In this document: piece after piece, positions 33,703 through 44,191 of the stretch
How positions within the stretch are numbered: the first letter of the stretch is position 1
How the letters are laid out: each line of letters begins with the position of its first letter
Origin: Puniceicoccaceae bacterium K14
GTDB lineage: Bacteria > Verrucomicrobiota > Verrucomicrobiia > Opitutales > Opitutaceae
Direction of reading: 5' to 3'
Length of the DNA stretch: 64,000 nt
Assembly (NCBI GenBank): GCA_022538095.1
Contig: JAKYXN010000003.1
Span: forward strand, 1 to 64,000
Position numbers and translations under genes: made by a program
Notes under the pieces: model-generated
Databases searched by the model: none
What the model was told of the DNA's origin: nothing
The model's input: the letters and a program-made list of their open reading frames with translations, nothing else

Positions 33703-35421
33703 ATGACAGAACTTAGTACCTACTTAATGCCAGCAGTGCTTGCTGTATTTCTAATCTTAACGTTTCTCTTTATTCTTTCTCGCTTTTACCGAAGAGCGAG
33801 TAAGGAAGTTGCGTTTGTCCGAACGGGGATGGGTGGAGAGAAAGTTATTTTGGATGGAGGCGGGCTTAAGTGGCCGGTGTTTCACGAGATAATACTGGTC
33901 AATATGCGAACTCTACGTTTGCAGGTTGATAGAAAAAACGAAGAAGGACTTATTACCGCAGACCGTATGCGGGTAGACGTTACAGCGGAATTTTATCTGC
34001 GGGTTAAACCAGAGAAGGAGTCAATCGCAAAAGCAGCCCAAACTCTGGGTGAAAGAACTTTGGAACCAGAACGGCTGAAGGAACTGTTACAGGGTAAATT
34101 TGTTGATGCTCTACGCTCTGTTGCGGCTGGTTTGTCTATGGAGCAATTGCACGAACAGCGTGCGGAGTTTATCCAATCTGTCCAAATATCTTTGAGCGAA
34201 GATCTTTTGAAGAATGGTTTGGAGCTTGAGTCTGTTTCATTGACAGCACTTGACCAAACAGGAAGAGAGTATTTCAAGGAAGATAATGCGTTTGATGCTC
34301 AGGGTCTTGCTAAGCTAACGCTGATTACAGAATCAAAACGTGAAGAGAGAAATAGAATCGAGCAAGAAACTCGCATTAAAATTGAAAACCAGAATTTGGA
34401 TGCAGAGAAGCAGAGCTTAGAAATTAGGCAATCTGAAGAGCTCGCTAAATTGGACCAGCAACGTGATGTTGAAATGGCTCGGGCTCAACAAGAAGCTCGG
34501 ATTGCTACAGAAGATGCAATAAGAAAGCGCGAGGCGGAAGAATCTCGAATTACAGCGGACCAAGCAGTTAAGGAAGCGGATATTTTGTCAAAACAAGCGG
34601 TCGAAGAAAGAGATATTGAAGCGAAGAGACGTATTGAAGAAGCTGATATATCTCGAAAACGATCAGTAGATGTTAGTTCGCAAGAAGCAGCTATTATTGT
34701 CGCTAAAAAGTCGGAAGAGCAATCCCAAGCGGAGGCTGAAGCCGCGATAGCGCGAGCTAATTTTGTTCGTGAAGAGGAGCAAGTAGTAACAGTTCGAAAA
34801 ACAGCGGTCGCTAATCGGGAAAAGGAAATCGAACTGATCAAGGCTCGCGAGGATGCGGAGAAGCAAGCGATTGATATCACGGTTGCTGCCGAGGCGGAAA
34901 AGCAAGCTGCTGAAGATAAAGCTGAAGCGGTCTTAACCGATGCAAAGGCGGGAGCGGAGAAAATACGTCTCATTGCTGAAGCGGATAGAGCTCGCCTTGA
35001 GGTTGAAGCGTTTGGTGAGCAGGCGATCAATGAGGCCAAGAACCTATTGAGCCAAGAGCTTGTTGATTTCGAGCTTCGTAAGATTATTGCTCAAGTCGCT
35101 CCTCAGATTATGGAGGCGAGTGTTAAGCCAATGGAAAAGATCGATAGCATCAAAATTCTTCAGGCAAATGGTTTCGGCGGAACTACTGGCGGTGGAGCTT
35201 CAAATTCGGTAAATGGATCGAGTTCAGCAGCGGGATTGCCGAATCAATTGGTGGACGCGGCCTTGGGCTATCGGATGAATCTCCCATTGGTTGACAAGAT
35301 GTTAGAGGAGCTTGGGCTTGATCCGAAATCAGCAGAAGGACTAAGCGAGTTGTTAAAAGGAAAAACTGAAGTGATAACGGAGGCTTCGGAAGCTCTAGCG
35401 GATGAAGTTTCTGAAGATTAG
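33703..35421 (+). CDS. Flotillin-like SPFH-domain protein (YqiK-like)
   Basis: Protein of 572 residues with one N-terminal membrane helix (about 8-28). An SPFH/Band 7 domain follows (about 33-205, FVRTGMGGEKVILDGG and LITADRMRVDVTAEFYLRV). A very long Ala/Glu/Arg-rich coiled coil spans about 215-445, and the C terminus (about 480-572) has a flotillin-like region. This is the architecture of YqiK/FloT scaffold proteins that organise membrane microdomains. The upstream PspA- and NfeD-like genes make a complete, coherent operon, ending at a strong terminator at 35458. Confidence 0.92.
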   Translation: MTELSTYLMPAVLAVFLILTFLFILSRFYRRASKEVAFVRTGMGGEKVILDGGGLKWPVFHEIILVNMRTLRLQVDRKNEEGLITADRMRVDVTAEFYLRVKPEKESIAKAAQTLGERTLEPERLKELLQGKFVDALRSVAAGLSMEQLHEQRAEFIQSVQISLSEDLLKNGLELESVSLTALDQTGREYFKEDNAFDAQGLAKLTLITESKREERNRIEQETRIKIENQNLDAEKQSLEIRQSEELAKLDQQRDVEMARAQQEARIATEDAIRKREAEESRITADQAVKEADILSKQAVEERDIEAKRRIEEADISRKRSVDVSSQEAAIIVAKKSEEQSQAEAEAAIARANFVREEEQVVTVRKTAVANREKEIELIKAREDAEKQAIDITVAAEAEKQAAEDKAEAVLTDAKAGAEKIRLIAEADRARLEVEAFGEQAINEAKNLLSQELVDFELRKIIAQVAPQIMEASVKPMEKIDSIKILQANGFGGTTGGGASNSVNGSSSAAGLPNQLVDAALGYRMNLPLVDKMLEELGLDPKSAEGLSELLKGKTEVITEASEALADEVSED

Positions 35422-35457
35422 TCCTATTTAAAAACCTGTTTATAGTGAATTTGCAAA

Positions 35458-35486
35458 GCCGGATGGAAACGTCCGGCTTTTGTTTT
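35458..35486 (+). terminator. Rho-independent terminator of flotillin operon
   Basis: A 7-bp stem, gccggat/gtccggc (35458-35464 and 35471-35477, one G-T pair), encloses a short loop and is followed by a T-rich run. It lies 36 bases past the flotillin stop codon. Confidence 0.85.
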
Positions 35487-35712
35487 TGGTGTTTATGAAC
35501 TGGCTTCAAGCAGCCCTAATAACCAGTGTAAACAGATGGTTCTTTGAGCGGATCTGGCATCAAGAGTTACTAATTTTACCTTTGTGAATCGCACGCTTAG
35601 TTCAAAGCTAGGTAGCGTTCCAAAATTCCTGCATTTATGGCCCTACCTCTATCGAAATATGTTTTTGCTGACTGCTTTTGTAGCGGCTTCGTTGTTTTAG
35701 AGTCGGTAATTC

Positions 35713-36045
35713 GTGGAATGGCAGGTGAGAGCGATGAATAGATCAAAAGATAGATACTGCCACGTAATCGCTGTCGGTGGACGTATCCCTGGGGCAATCG
35801 ATGAGATTGAGGCTGCTCGAGCGGGGACCAAGGCTTTGATGATCGAGCATTATGGTTTCTTGAGCGGTAGGCTGAAGGCTCCCGAAGCTGGCCGGGTGAT
35901 GATTTTTCGCACGGGCGAGCTAATCGAGCGCTTGAAGAGAACGGCGCAACTACCGGGTCATTTGTTTGACTCCACTGGCTTCACTTACGCGGTGGCTCCG
36001 TTTGATGTCGATGTTAGGCAATTACAGACGACTTTGAGAAATTAA
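35713..36045 (+). pseudogene. N-terminal remnant of FAD-dependent oxidoreductase
   Basis: A 110-codon frame resembling only the beginning of the FAD_oxidored family. It has HVIAVGGRIPGAIDEIEAARAGTKALMIEHYGFL as a degraded dinucleotide-binding region (canonical GGGxxG altered to GGRIPG), then GELIERLKRTAQLPGHL and a final AVAPFDVD. Intact members have more than 400 residues, so at least three quarters are missing. The altered glycine motif also suggests loss of FAD binding. It starts at a GTG without a clear ribosome binding site. Most likely a decayed gene next to the sugar isomerase gene; a short functional protein cannot be excluded. Confidence 0.6.
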
Positions 36046-36105
36046 GGTGGCTATTTGTATATTTTAAAATCGAAACTTTATAAATTGAATACGAAAGAAT
36101 AAGTT

Positions 36106-36894
36106 ATGTTAAAAACAGGAATTTGCTCCATATCGTTCGGGTCCTTGAGTCCCGAGGAACTTGTAAAACTAGTAAGCCAATCGGGATTAGATTCCATTGA
36201 ATGGGCGAGCAATGTCCATGTCCCTTTTGGGGATGCAAAGTTTGCTGAGAGTATACGTAAGCTAACGGAAGATGCAGGGTTGAGTGTCTCGTCTTATGGA
36301 TCGTACTACAAGGTGGTTGACGAAGAAGGAAAGCCTTTGCCATTTGAGCCGGTGATTGAGAGTGCATTGGCATTGGGGACGGATACTGTCCGAATCTGGG
36401 CAGGCCACCAACCATCGGACGGCTTGAGCGAAGCCGAGCGTGCTGTAATCGTGGAAAACTTGCGTATTGCATGTGAAGCGGCTCAGTCTAATGGGCTCAA
36501 GTTAGGTTTGGAGTTTCATGCAAACACGCTTTCGGACAGCAATGGAGCAACTATGGAGCTTTTGAAGGCGGTTGATCATCCTAGTTTGTATACCTATTGG
36601 CAGCCGATTTACTGGCTTACGGATCCTGCGTATCGCATGGATGGATTGCGTCAATTGGCTAGTAAGATATTGAACCTTCATGTGTTCCAGTGGGTTTTCC
36701 GCCCGGGTGCTGGGTCGTGGGGAGAGTCTACCGATCGTCGGCCATTGAAAGATGGAGAGAAAGAATGGCTTGAGTATCTTAAGGTGGACCTTGACGAGTC
36801 TTTTCAGCATTACGCCCTTATGGAATTCGTTAGAAATGATACTCAGGAACAGTTCTTGGAAGACGCCAAGACGCTGAAAAGCTGGGTTTCTTAA
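36106..36894 (+). CDS. Sugar phosphate isomerase/epimerase (TIM barrel)
   Basis: Protein of 262 residues of the xylose isomerase-like TIM-barrel family (AP endonuclease 2-type fold). Seen: GICSISFGSLSPEELVKL at the start, SGLDSIEWASNVHVP, LGTDTVRIWAGHQ, LGLEFHANT with metal-ligand-like Glu and His, YWQPIYW and LHVFQW. These phrases fit enzymes that isomerise or epimerise sugars with a divalent metal in the cytoplasm. The exact substrate is unknown. It lies 12 bases upstream of the ankyrin-repeat gene and may share its transcript. Confidence 0.83.
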   Translation: MLKTGICSISFGSLSPEELVKLVSQSGLDSIEWASNVHVPFGDAKFAESIRKLTEDAGLSVSSYGSYYKVVDEEGKPLPFEPVIESALALGTDTVRIWAGHQPSDGLSEAERAVIVENLRIACEAAQSNGLKLGLEFHANTLSDSNGATMELLKAVDHPSLYTYWQPIYWLTDPAYRMDGLRQLASKILNLHVFQWVFRPGAGSWGESTDRRPLKDGEKEWLEYLKVDLDESFQHYALMEFVRNDTQEQFLEDAKTLKSWVS

Positions 36895-36906
36895 ACCTTG
36901 GATTTT

Positions 36907-38022
36907 ATGCAATCACGATCTATTATTGCTTTCTTTTCGCTCCTGTTTGTAGCCCTTTTTTCCGGTTATGCTGATGAGCCGTTGAATCAGAAATTATGGG
37001 AAGCGATTAAGCAAGGAGACGTGGAATCGGTTGCTCGCTTCGTCGAATCGGGCGCGGATGCGACAGCTGTTATCGAAAAAGGTAAAACGTCTACGACTTT
37101 GGCTGCAGAAGAAGGTAATTTGGAAGTTTTGAAGCTTCTTCTTGAGGACGAGGAGTCCTTGTCGCGTACGGATGCTTATGGGTTTGGTTTGTTGTCCTTG
37201 GCTTCAAAGAGGGGACACCTTGATTTAGTCAAATATCTGCTTGATCGGGGAATGGATATTGATGCCCCGAGTGGGTATCGATTCCAGACTCCTTTGATGG
37301 CTGCAGCTGAAGGCGGAAATTTGGAAGTGGTGAAATTTCTCGTCGAAAAAGGGGCTGATGTCGGATATGCGAATCAAACCGGACAGTCGGTCATCATGGG
37401 TGCGAAGGGTGGCGATTTGGTTCGTTATCTTGTGGAGCAGGGTGCAGAAATCAGTCGAAAGAACGAGCTCGGGTTTACAGCGACGACCTTTGCCGTGTTT
37501 AACGGTAACCAAGAGTCTCTTAAGGCTTTGCTAGAACTTGGGGCGGATCCGTACAGCGAGGCGAGACATGGAGAGCCAATTTTGTACGAAGCAATTCGTC
37601 AGGGATGGAATGATTTGAGTAAGATAATAATCGAGGCCGGCTTTTCACTCGAAAAAGAGACTTATGGGACGACTCCGTTTCAAGCTGCAGCGAAAGCGGG
37701 CCAGCTTGAACTCTTACGATACATGGTTAGCAAAGGTGTAAATCCTAAGGATCAGCCGCAAGCCATAATTCTTGCGGCGGTACAAGGTAGAACTGATACA
37801 GTGGAGTGGCTTTTGAATGAAGGAATTCCGGTTGATTATCAAGACGCGCGTTTTGGACAATCACCGCTGTATATTGCTGTTTCCAATCAGAAAATCGAGA
37901 CTGTGAAACTTCTCTTGGAAAATGGAGCCAACGTTGAGCTTCAGGACAAGCGTGGTACGAGCCCATTGAGCAAAGCAGTTCAGATTAAAAATGCTGAGTT
38001 GGTTGCTTTGCTTGAAGAGTAA
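36907..38022 (+). CDS. Secreted ankyrin-repeat protein
   Basis: Protein of 371 residues with an N-terminal signal peptide (hydrophobic about 5-20, ending FSGYADE). About ten ankyrin repeats follow to the end, recognisable from repeats of the type TPLMAAAEGGNLEVVKFLVEKGADV and SPLYIAVSNQKIETVKLLLENGANVELQD. Ankyrin repeats mediate protein binding; as an exported protein it probably acts in the periplasm. The ATG at 36907 is chosen over a TTG at 36898. It closely follows the sugar isomerase gene and ends before a bidirectional terminator at 38070. Confidence 0.87.
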   Translation: MQSRSIIAFFSLLFVALFSGYADEPLNQKLWEAIKQGDVESVARFVESGADATAVIEKGKTSTTLAAEEGNLEVLKLLLEDEESLSRTDAYGFGLLSLASKRGHLDLVKYLLDRGMDIDAPSGYRFQTPLMAAAEGGNLEVVKFLVEKGADVGYANQTGQSVIMGAKGGDLVRYLVEQGAEISRKNELGFTATTFAVFNGNQESLKALLELGADPYSEARHGEPILYEAIRQGWNDLSKIIIEAGFSLEKETYGTTPFQAAAKAGQLELLRYMVSKGVNPKDQPQAIILAAVQGRTDTVEWLLNEGIPVDYQDARFGQSPLYIAVSNQKIETVKLLLENGANVELQDKRGTSPLSKAVQIKNAELVALLEE

Positions 38023-38069
38023 AAAGAAGGCCCTGATTTGGGCTGCATTTAACTTTTTGAAAAACAATT

Positions 38070-38100
38070 GAGCCCATCTCTAACTGAAATGGGCTCATTG
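38070..38100. terminator. Bidirectional terminator between convergent genes
   Basis: An 8-bp perfect stem, gagcccat/atgggctc (38070-38077 and 38089-38096), lies between the ankyrin gene and the convergent sugar porter gene. The minus-strand side is followed by a T-rich run (complement of 38050-38066), and the plus side by a weaker one, so it can serve both genes. Confidence 0.8.
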
Positions 38101-38130
38101 TTTATAGTGTTATTTTAGGGAAAACGGTTT

Positions 38131-39456
38131 TTATATGCCTAGCTTCTTTTGAATGTCTTCAAGTGAGATGCCTTTGGTTTCTGGCATCATGACCAAGGCG
38201 AATAATAATTGAAGCACCATCATGCCGGCGAATATGACAAAAATCGGCCAGGGGTTCGCTTGGAATATGGCTATCACAACGGGACCTAGCAATGATATGA
38301 TAGCGGCGAATACCCAGTGAGTGCCTGTTCCCCACGAGGTGCCTTTTGCTCGAACGTGGTTGGGGAAAATCTCAGCAATAAAAACCCAGATTATGGCTCC
38401 TTGGCCAACCGCGTGAGAAGCGATGAAGATCATTATTGATGCCAGCAATATTCCGGAGCTCAAGTCGGCGTAGAAAGAGAGTGCTATCATTAGTAGGCTC
38501 ACAATGTATCCAATTGATCCTATTATAAGAAGCTGTCGGCGACCGGCTCGGTCGATTAAGTAGATACCAACGAAGGTGAAAACAAGATTGATGGCGCCGA
38601 TGGCGATTGAGTTGAATAGAGAATCGCGTGATGCGAGTCCTGCTATTTCTAAGATTTCTGGAACGTAGTAGAGAACAAAGGTGATGCCTGACAGTTGGTT
38701 AAAGAATGCGACCAAAAAGGCTAGAATTGCAGGCTTCTTGTATTTGGAGAAGAAGCTTTCCGATTGTTGCGTGTTGGCTTCTGCAGCTTCAATCTCAGCT
38801 AGTTCTTTATCGACATCTTCGATACCCATTTTTTCGAGAACTTCTCTCGCTCCCTTTTCGTCCTGTTTGACGGTTATCAACCAACGTGGGCTTTTCGGTA
38901 TGAAAAATACGGCAACAAAATATATAATTGCTGGAAGTCCTTCGATTCCGAGCATCCAGCGCCAATCGTTGTTTCCATCAAAGCCTTTCAGGAGATAGTT
39001 GGATATAAAGGCAATTAGGATACCGAATACGATATTGAATTGGTAAAGGGCTACCAGTTTACCGCGATTTTTGGGAATTGAGATTTCTGAAATGTACATC
39101 GGGCCAGCTACTGTTGAGGCTCCAACTCCAAACCCGCCGATGAAGCGGAAAAAGGAGAATGTGTAGGGATCTGGCGCCAGTCCGGAACCGACTGCTGATA
39201 CAAAATATAGAATACCGATCCATATGAGTGTATTTTTCCTGCCAAGACGTTGGCTTGGGATGCTTCCGAGAAGAGAGCCAATCACGGTACCCCATAGAGC
39301 CATCGACATAATAAAGGTTCCGTGGAATAGGGGACTCGTCTGCCAGAGTTCTTTGATTGGCAGGTTGGCTCCTGATATGACTACTGTGTCGAATCCAAAT
39401 AGGAAACCTGCTAAGGACGCGGTAAGAGCCCAGAGGAATTGATTGCTATTTTTCAA
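38131..39456 (-). CDS. MFS sugar porter
   Basis: Inner-membrane transporter of 441 residues with twelve predicted helices. Sugar porter signatures are clear: GFDTVVISGANLPIK in helix 1, LGRKNTLIWIG between helices 2 and 3, GGFGVGASTVAGPMYISEIS, PKSPRWL after helix 6, NQLSGITFVLYY, DRAGRRQLL, and PETKGISLEDIQ at the C terminus. Members such as XylE and GlcP take up hexoses or pentoses with protons. The carbohydrate-related neighbours support import of a sugar, but its identity is not readable. Terminators flank both ends. Confidence 0.93.
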   Translation of the reverse strand: MKNSNQFLWALTASLAGFLFGFDTVVISGANLPIKELWQTSPLFHGTFIMSMALWGTVIGSLLGSIPSQRLGRKNTLIWIGILYFVSAVGSGLAPDPYTFSFFRFIGGFGVGASTVAGPMYISEISIPKNRGKLVALYQFNIVFGILIAFISNYLLKGFDGNNDWRWMLGIEGLPAIIYFVAVFFIPKSPRWLITVKQDEKGAREVLEKMGIEDVDKELAEIEAAEANTQQSESFFSKYKKPAILAFLVAFFNQLSGITFVLYYVPEILEIAGLASRDSLFNSIAIGAINLVFTFVGIYLIDRAGRRQLLIIGSIGYIVSLLMIALSFYADLSSGILLASIMIFIASHAVGQGAIIWVFIAEIFPNHVRAKGTSWGTGTHWVFAAIISLLGPVVIAIFQANPWPIFVIFAGMMVLQLLFALVMMPETKGISLEDIQKKLGI

Positions 39457-39475
39457 AATAGTTGGGGGTTGGGGT

Positions 39476-39512
39476 TTTAAAAAAAATGGCCCGTAGAGTA
39501 GTTCTACGGGCC
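39476..39512 (-). terminator. Rho-independent terminator (minus strand)
   Basis: A 10-bp perfect stem, ggcccgtaga/tctacgggcc (39488-39497 and 39503-39512), is followed on the minus strand by a long T run (complement of the A-rich 39479-39486). It would end transcription of the TonB receptor remnant and insulate the sugar porter gene. Confidence 0.87.
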
Positions 39513-39557
39513 AAGTTTATCTACGGTGATCTAAGATATTGGAATGAGAATGATTTG

Positions 39558-40170
39558 TTAAGGAAATAATTCGTTGTGGAGCAAATCTTGTGCGAGCGGC
39601 TTCACTGCTGTTGCAATTACATCGTCTTCGCTTGCGAATACGTTTTGCACGTTCAACTGGATTTTCCAATCGACCTTGTTGTCCATAACCTTTGTTTGAT
39701 AGCTTACCCCAAAGTCGAAGTTTGTTTGAGCGTTGTCATAGAATGGATTGCTGATATCGCCAACGTATATCGGAGTGTCGCTGCCTTCGGCAAGGACTTC
39801 GATTGTTGGATAACTAATCGCCGCTTTGTCTTGCCAACGAGCCGCTCCACCCAGACCGTTTCCTGCGAAACGACCTTCTGTGAAGTTGTAGTAGGTAACA
39901 AAGTTAGCACGCCATTCGCGCAACTCTGGTTGTAGAACGAGTCAGAGCGAGGCGCTACGTTTGCTCGGGAAGCCTTTTACTTTGTGATGTTGGCTGTCAT
40001 TGTCCAATTTTTGGTTGGGTTGAACACGATATTGAATATGCAACCACGCACGCAGCACAGCTTCGTGTGGTTGGAAGTTTTCGGCGAACCATCGCCCTTT
40101 GTCTGTAAATTCTGGAGGCATGTAATTTGAGGTAGTTTGAAAGAATTCCAGTGCTCCGACAACTTCAGGT
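39558..40170 (-). pseudogene. Decayed TonB-dependent receptor, C-terminal remnant
   Basis: The minus-strand frame at 39558-39923 encodes the end of an outer-membrane beta barrel: FVTYYNFTEGRFAGNGLGGAARW, then QTNFDFGVSYQTKVMDNKVDWKIQLNVQNVF, typical of the last strands of TonB-dependent receptors in this group. Upstream, pieces of the same kind appear in different frames: NYMPPEFTDKGRWFAENF in one and FNPTKNWTMTANITK in another, within 39977-40162. The receptor is therefore broken by several frameshifts and lacks its plug domain and most of the barrel. It still has a strong terminator. It is probably the relic of a substrate-uptake gene from this carbohydrate region. Confidence 0.65.
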
Positions 40171-40339
40171 GGTAAAGTGACTAAAGGAATTTTTAGAAAA
40201 ATGAATTTCCCCCAAAATGGCTACTTAAATTGTTAAGTAAATTGGGCGCACAGGGTTCTTGTCTTAAGGTTGGATAGTGGAATTTTAAGGGGGGTGCCTT
40301 CATTGGAAGGACGAGCCCGTTACCCTCACTTTATTCAAT

Positions 40340-43300
40340 ATGAAAAATGTCTCTTTACCCCATGCCTGGGGTGCGACTCGTGCCAAGTGTGTCGCCTTGA
40401 CGACTCTATTCGCTTTGTTTGCAACGGTATGCTCAGGCCTAGAGTTTTATGTGCCTCCAGATGGATACGACACTAACAGTGGGACCGAGGGGTCGCCGTT
40501 TTTAACGATGTCCAAGGCGCGGGATGCGGTGAGGGAAGCCTTGCCCGATGCGAGTGAAGGGATTGATGTTTGGTTCTCGGAAGGAACCTACTATTTTCCG
40601 GAGGCTGTCGAATTTGGGCCTGATGACTCTGGTTCGGAATCGGTACCTGTAAGGTACATGGGGATGAACGGCGAGACGGTTGATTTCAGTGGAGCTAGAT
40701 CGTTTGAAAATCTTGTCTGGAGCGTCCACTCAGGCGAGATAATGAAGGCAAGCATCGGCACAGGCATAACCTGCGATGTAATGTTTGCGAACGGTACGCA
40801 GCAGGTCATGGCACGGTATCCAAATTTCGATCCTGATGCGGTCGTTTTAAATGGGACTGCCTCAGATGCTGCGAGTCGAGACAAAGCTGAGGGTTGGGCG
40901 GATCCTTCGACAGGATTTGTACGTGGCCTACATAGTAAGCGATGGGGAGGGAACTCTTACCGAATTACCGGAAAAAACGCATTCAATAATTTATCAATGG
41001 AATGGGTTGGCGATAACAATCGAGGAAGTGGTTTGCATGCTGAGTTTAAGATGGTGGAAAACATTTTCGAGGAACTCGATGCTCCCGGTGAGTGGTTTTA
41101 CGATGAAGGTGAAGGAGCTCTTTATTTTTATCCACCAGAGGGGGTGGACCTAGCTTCTGTCGAAATCGAATTGGCAACTACAGAAGAGCTTATCCGAATT
41201 GTGGGTACTTCTGATGAGAAGGTTGGGAACCTGACTTTTGACAATCTCACGTTTTCTAAAACGCACCGTACTCTTTTTACGAGTACATATGAAGGTCTGA
41301 ATCGTAGCGACTGGAAGGTCGCAAGGAAAGGGACAGTTTACATCCAGGATGCGGATAGCCTTACAATCTCAAATTCTATATTCGATCATGTGTGTGTGGG
41401 GGGGCAATGCGATCTTTCTTAGTGGCTACAATCGCGATCATTTAATAACCCAGAATGAGTTTCTTGAGAATGGAGCGACTTGTGTGAATGTTTGTGGAAG
41501 TAAAGAGGCGTTACACAACGTAAACGAGTGGGAAGACTATGTTACAGAGATTAGCCAGATCGTAGACATTGAAGGGCCGAAGACTGAGGATTATGCCAAG
41601 GACATTACGATCAGTTACAACCATATGCAAAATATGGGTCGTTACGAAAAGCAAACTGAGGGAGTGAATCTGTTTTTGACTGAGAGCATCTTAGTTGCTC
41701 ACAATACGATTCATGGGAGTCCTCGCTCGGGGCTTAATGTTTGTGATGGAGCATGGGGAGGCCATGTCTTCGAATTCAATGATGTGTTCGATTGCGTGAA
41801 GGAGACAGAAGATCATGGTCCGTGGAATGCTTGGGGACGCGATCGTTTTTATTCGATCGGCGGTTACAATCACAGTGGAAGCGATGGAGCGATTAAGCGT
41901 CCTTATGCTTTTCATGAAGCGTGGAAGACCACTAATATTCGCAACAATCGTTTCCATTATAGCGAGGAAAGAGAATTTGGAATCGATCTCGATGATGGGG
42001 CAAGTAACTACGAAATCTACAATAACTTAATATTGAATACATCTGTAAAGCTTCGCGAAGGCTTTAATCGTAAGGTTTATAATAATATTATGGTGAATCG
42101 CGGGCCTGATTTTCATGTGTGGTATTCGGATTATCGTGACGAAGTGACTAGTGATATTATCGTGGGAAATACGGCTTATAGCCCGATAGGAGTGGGTAGC
42201 GGAGCTGCTAGTACTAACAGTGCAGTCATTGACAATAATCTGTTTTTCAATTCTGGAAACGATGTAAATGTGGTGACGGATAATTGGCCGAATGTTGACC
42301 TTAACTCAGTGACGGCGAATCCGCGTTTTGTTGATCCAGAAAACTTGGACTACACGGTCGCCGAAGGTTCTCCAGCTCTTGCACTGGGGTTTGTGGATTT
42401 CCCGATGGATCAGTTTGGCAAGCCAGGAGCTCCTGAGCCGGAAGCTGTTGAGTTTATTGATGAGCCCCCTGCAGGATCTGATGGGGATCCTTTCCTTGGT
42501 GGAAGCATTGCGAGTATTTATAGTGTCGCGGTTCAATCATCGCTAGGTGCCGCCGATATGAACGGAGTCCATTTTGAATTGCTCCCAGAGGCTAGCGTGG
42601 CAGCGACTCAAGGGTTTCATGTGAGAGATGCTATTCTTGAGGTTAATGGAGTTCGTTTAACAACGAAAGATAGCTTCTATGAAAGCTACAACAAGATAAT
42701 GCCGGGCGATGAAATCGATGCAATTATTTTGCGGGATCAAGAAGAGCACCCATTTTCGTTTTTCAAGCCGATTGAGCAGGGTGACTTGAACGACACCGCA
42801 GGAGTTGTTTACACAGGCGCTTGGACTAAGGAAATCGCGGAAACTTCTATTGGGGGCGATCTCCATGTTACGAATACGCTAGGGGATTCGTTTGAGGTAG
42901 AATTCTATGGAACAGGAATTACGCTTAAGGCATTTACAAGTAGTGAGAGTGGGCAAGTTGACATTTATATCGATGACGTATTTGGATCTACTGTGAGCCT
43001 CTTCAGTAATACGGAGGAGATTCGACAAGTGGTTTATTCCATAGATGAATTGGCTCCCCCAGGATTCCATACTCTTCGCTTAGTTAACAAAGAGGCGAAG
43101 TCGGTTGCGTTTGATGCCTATAGTGTAGAGTATTTACCATTGTATGACGGAGAACTCAACGTTGAAACCAGCGGTTCTTCTACCGCGCCTGTCGTGAGTA
43201 GCACAGACCTCGCTCAATTGTATTATTTAAGCAGTTCCGCAACAGGAGATGATGAGGTTGCCGAACAACATGCCGAGTTGTTTAATGGGCAGGTTGGGAC

Positions 43301-44096
43301 TTCAGGAGACAATGCCGGAGAGCTGGGAGTCGTCCGTATCGATTCTGATAATACATTTACGATCAATTTCGATATTTCAGAGAACTACCGTGGTTATGAT
43401 ATTATGGGTATAAATTCCTACTTCGGGTGGAATACTGGGGCGGGCGGGCGTTCCAATCAAGGCTATGCTATTCGGTTTCAACTAGTTGACAATACAATCT
43501 TTACTATTCCCGGAGAGCATTGGAACCCTAATTCTCCTACATTCTATTGGACAATAGTTTCATTTACGGCGACTACAGAAGGTGAGCCGATTATTGGCGG
43601 AGTGAAATCAATTACATTCGATATCACCCATAATGCGATTCCTGGGAGTATTGTTATTGGACGAGAGTTTGATATTATTGGTACTCCAACGGATCTCCCA
43701 AAAGGGTTTGAAGGATGGATAGAGGGATACGACTTGGACGATAAGAGCGAAATGGGTGATCCTGATAACGACGGGATGAGTCGTCTGCTTGAATACGTTC
43801 TTGGCGGAGATCCGGTAGTATCGGACCCTGGAATATCTCCTTACGTAGAAGTCGATGAATCTGAGGGAGAGTATGTATTTCGGTTCGCTCGTAGAATAGG
43901 CACAGAAAATTACACGACTCAAATATTTGAATACGGATCCGATCTAATCGGATGGACACAGGTAAATATTACTGCGCCGAGTGGTCCTGAAGTGACTCTG
44001 GGCGATGAGACAGCTGGTTTGCAATCAGTATGGGTGACGGTAGAGAAAACGTCAGAGTTGGACTCAAATGTATACGGTCGCTTACGAGTAGAGTAG
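40340..44096 (+). pseudogene. Secreted beta-helix protein, frameshifted at a G7 run
   Basis: Two overlapping frames (40340-41422 and 41349-44096) read as one secreted protein of about 1250 residues if one G is removed from the seven-G run at 41398-41404. With six Gs the sequence runs FDHVCVGGNAIFLSG without a break. Domains: signal peptide (about 10-35), right-handed parallel beta-helix (about 40-640; FYVPPDGYDTNSGTEGSPF at the start), a PDZ-like segment (GFHVRDAILEVNGVRLTT), a beta-sandwich-like region, and a final module with DPDNDGMSRLLEYVLGGDP. Beta-helix proteins of this form are usually polysaccharide lyases or glycoside hydrolases. The neighbouring Gfo/Idh gene fits sugar degradation. 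Whether the frameshift is a sequencing error, a true mutation or a phase-variable switch cannot be decided here. Confidence 0.75.
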
Positions 44097-44191
44097 TCGA
44101 AATCGTTATGAATCAATGCTTGTACTTTGTAAGTAGTTCGCAAAGCATTTTTGAAGCGTAACAGATACTCTAAGATAATTATTTAAATAGT

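Noticed and set aside
34485-35039. 184-codon Ser/Ala-rich minus-strand frame
   Set aside because: It is the antisense reading of the Glu/Ala-rich coiled coil of the flotillin gene and shows no independent signature.
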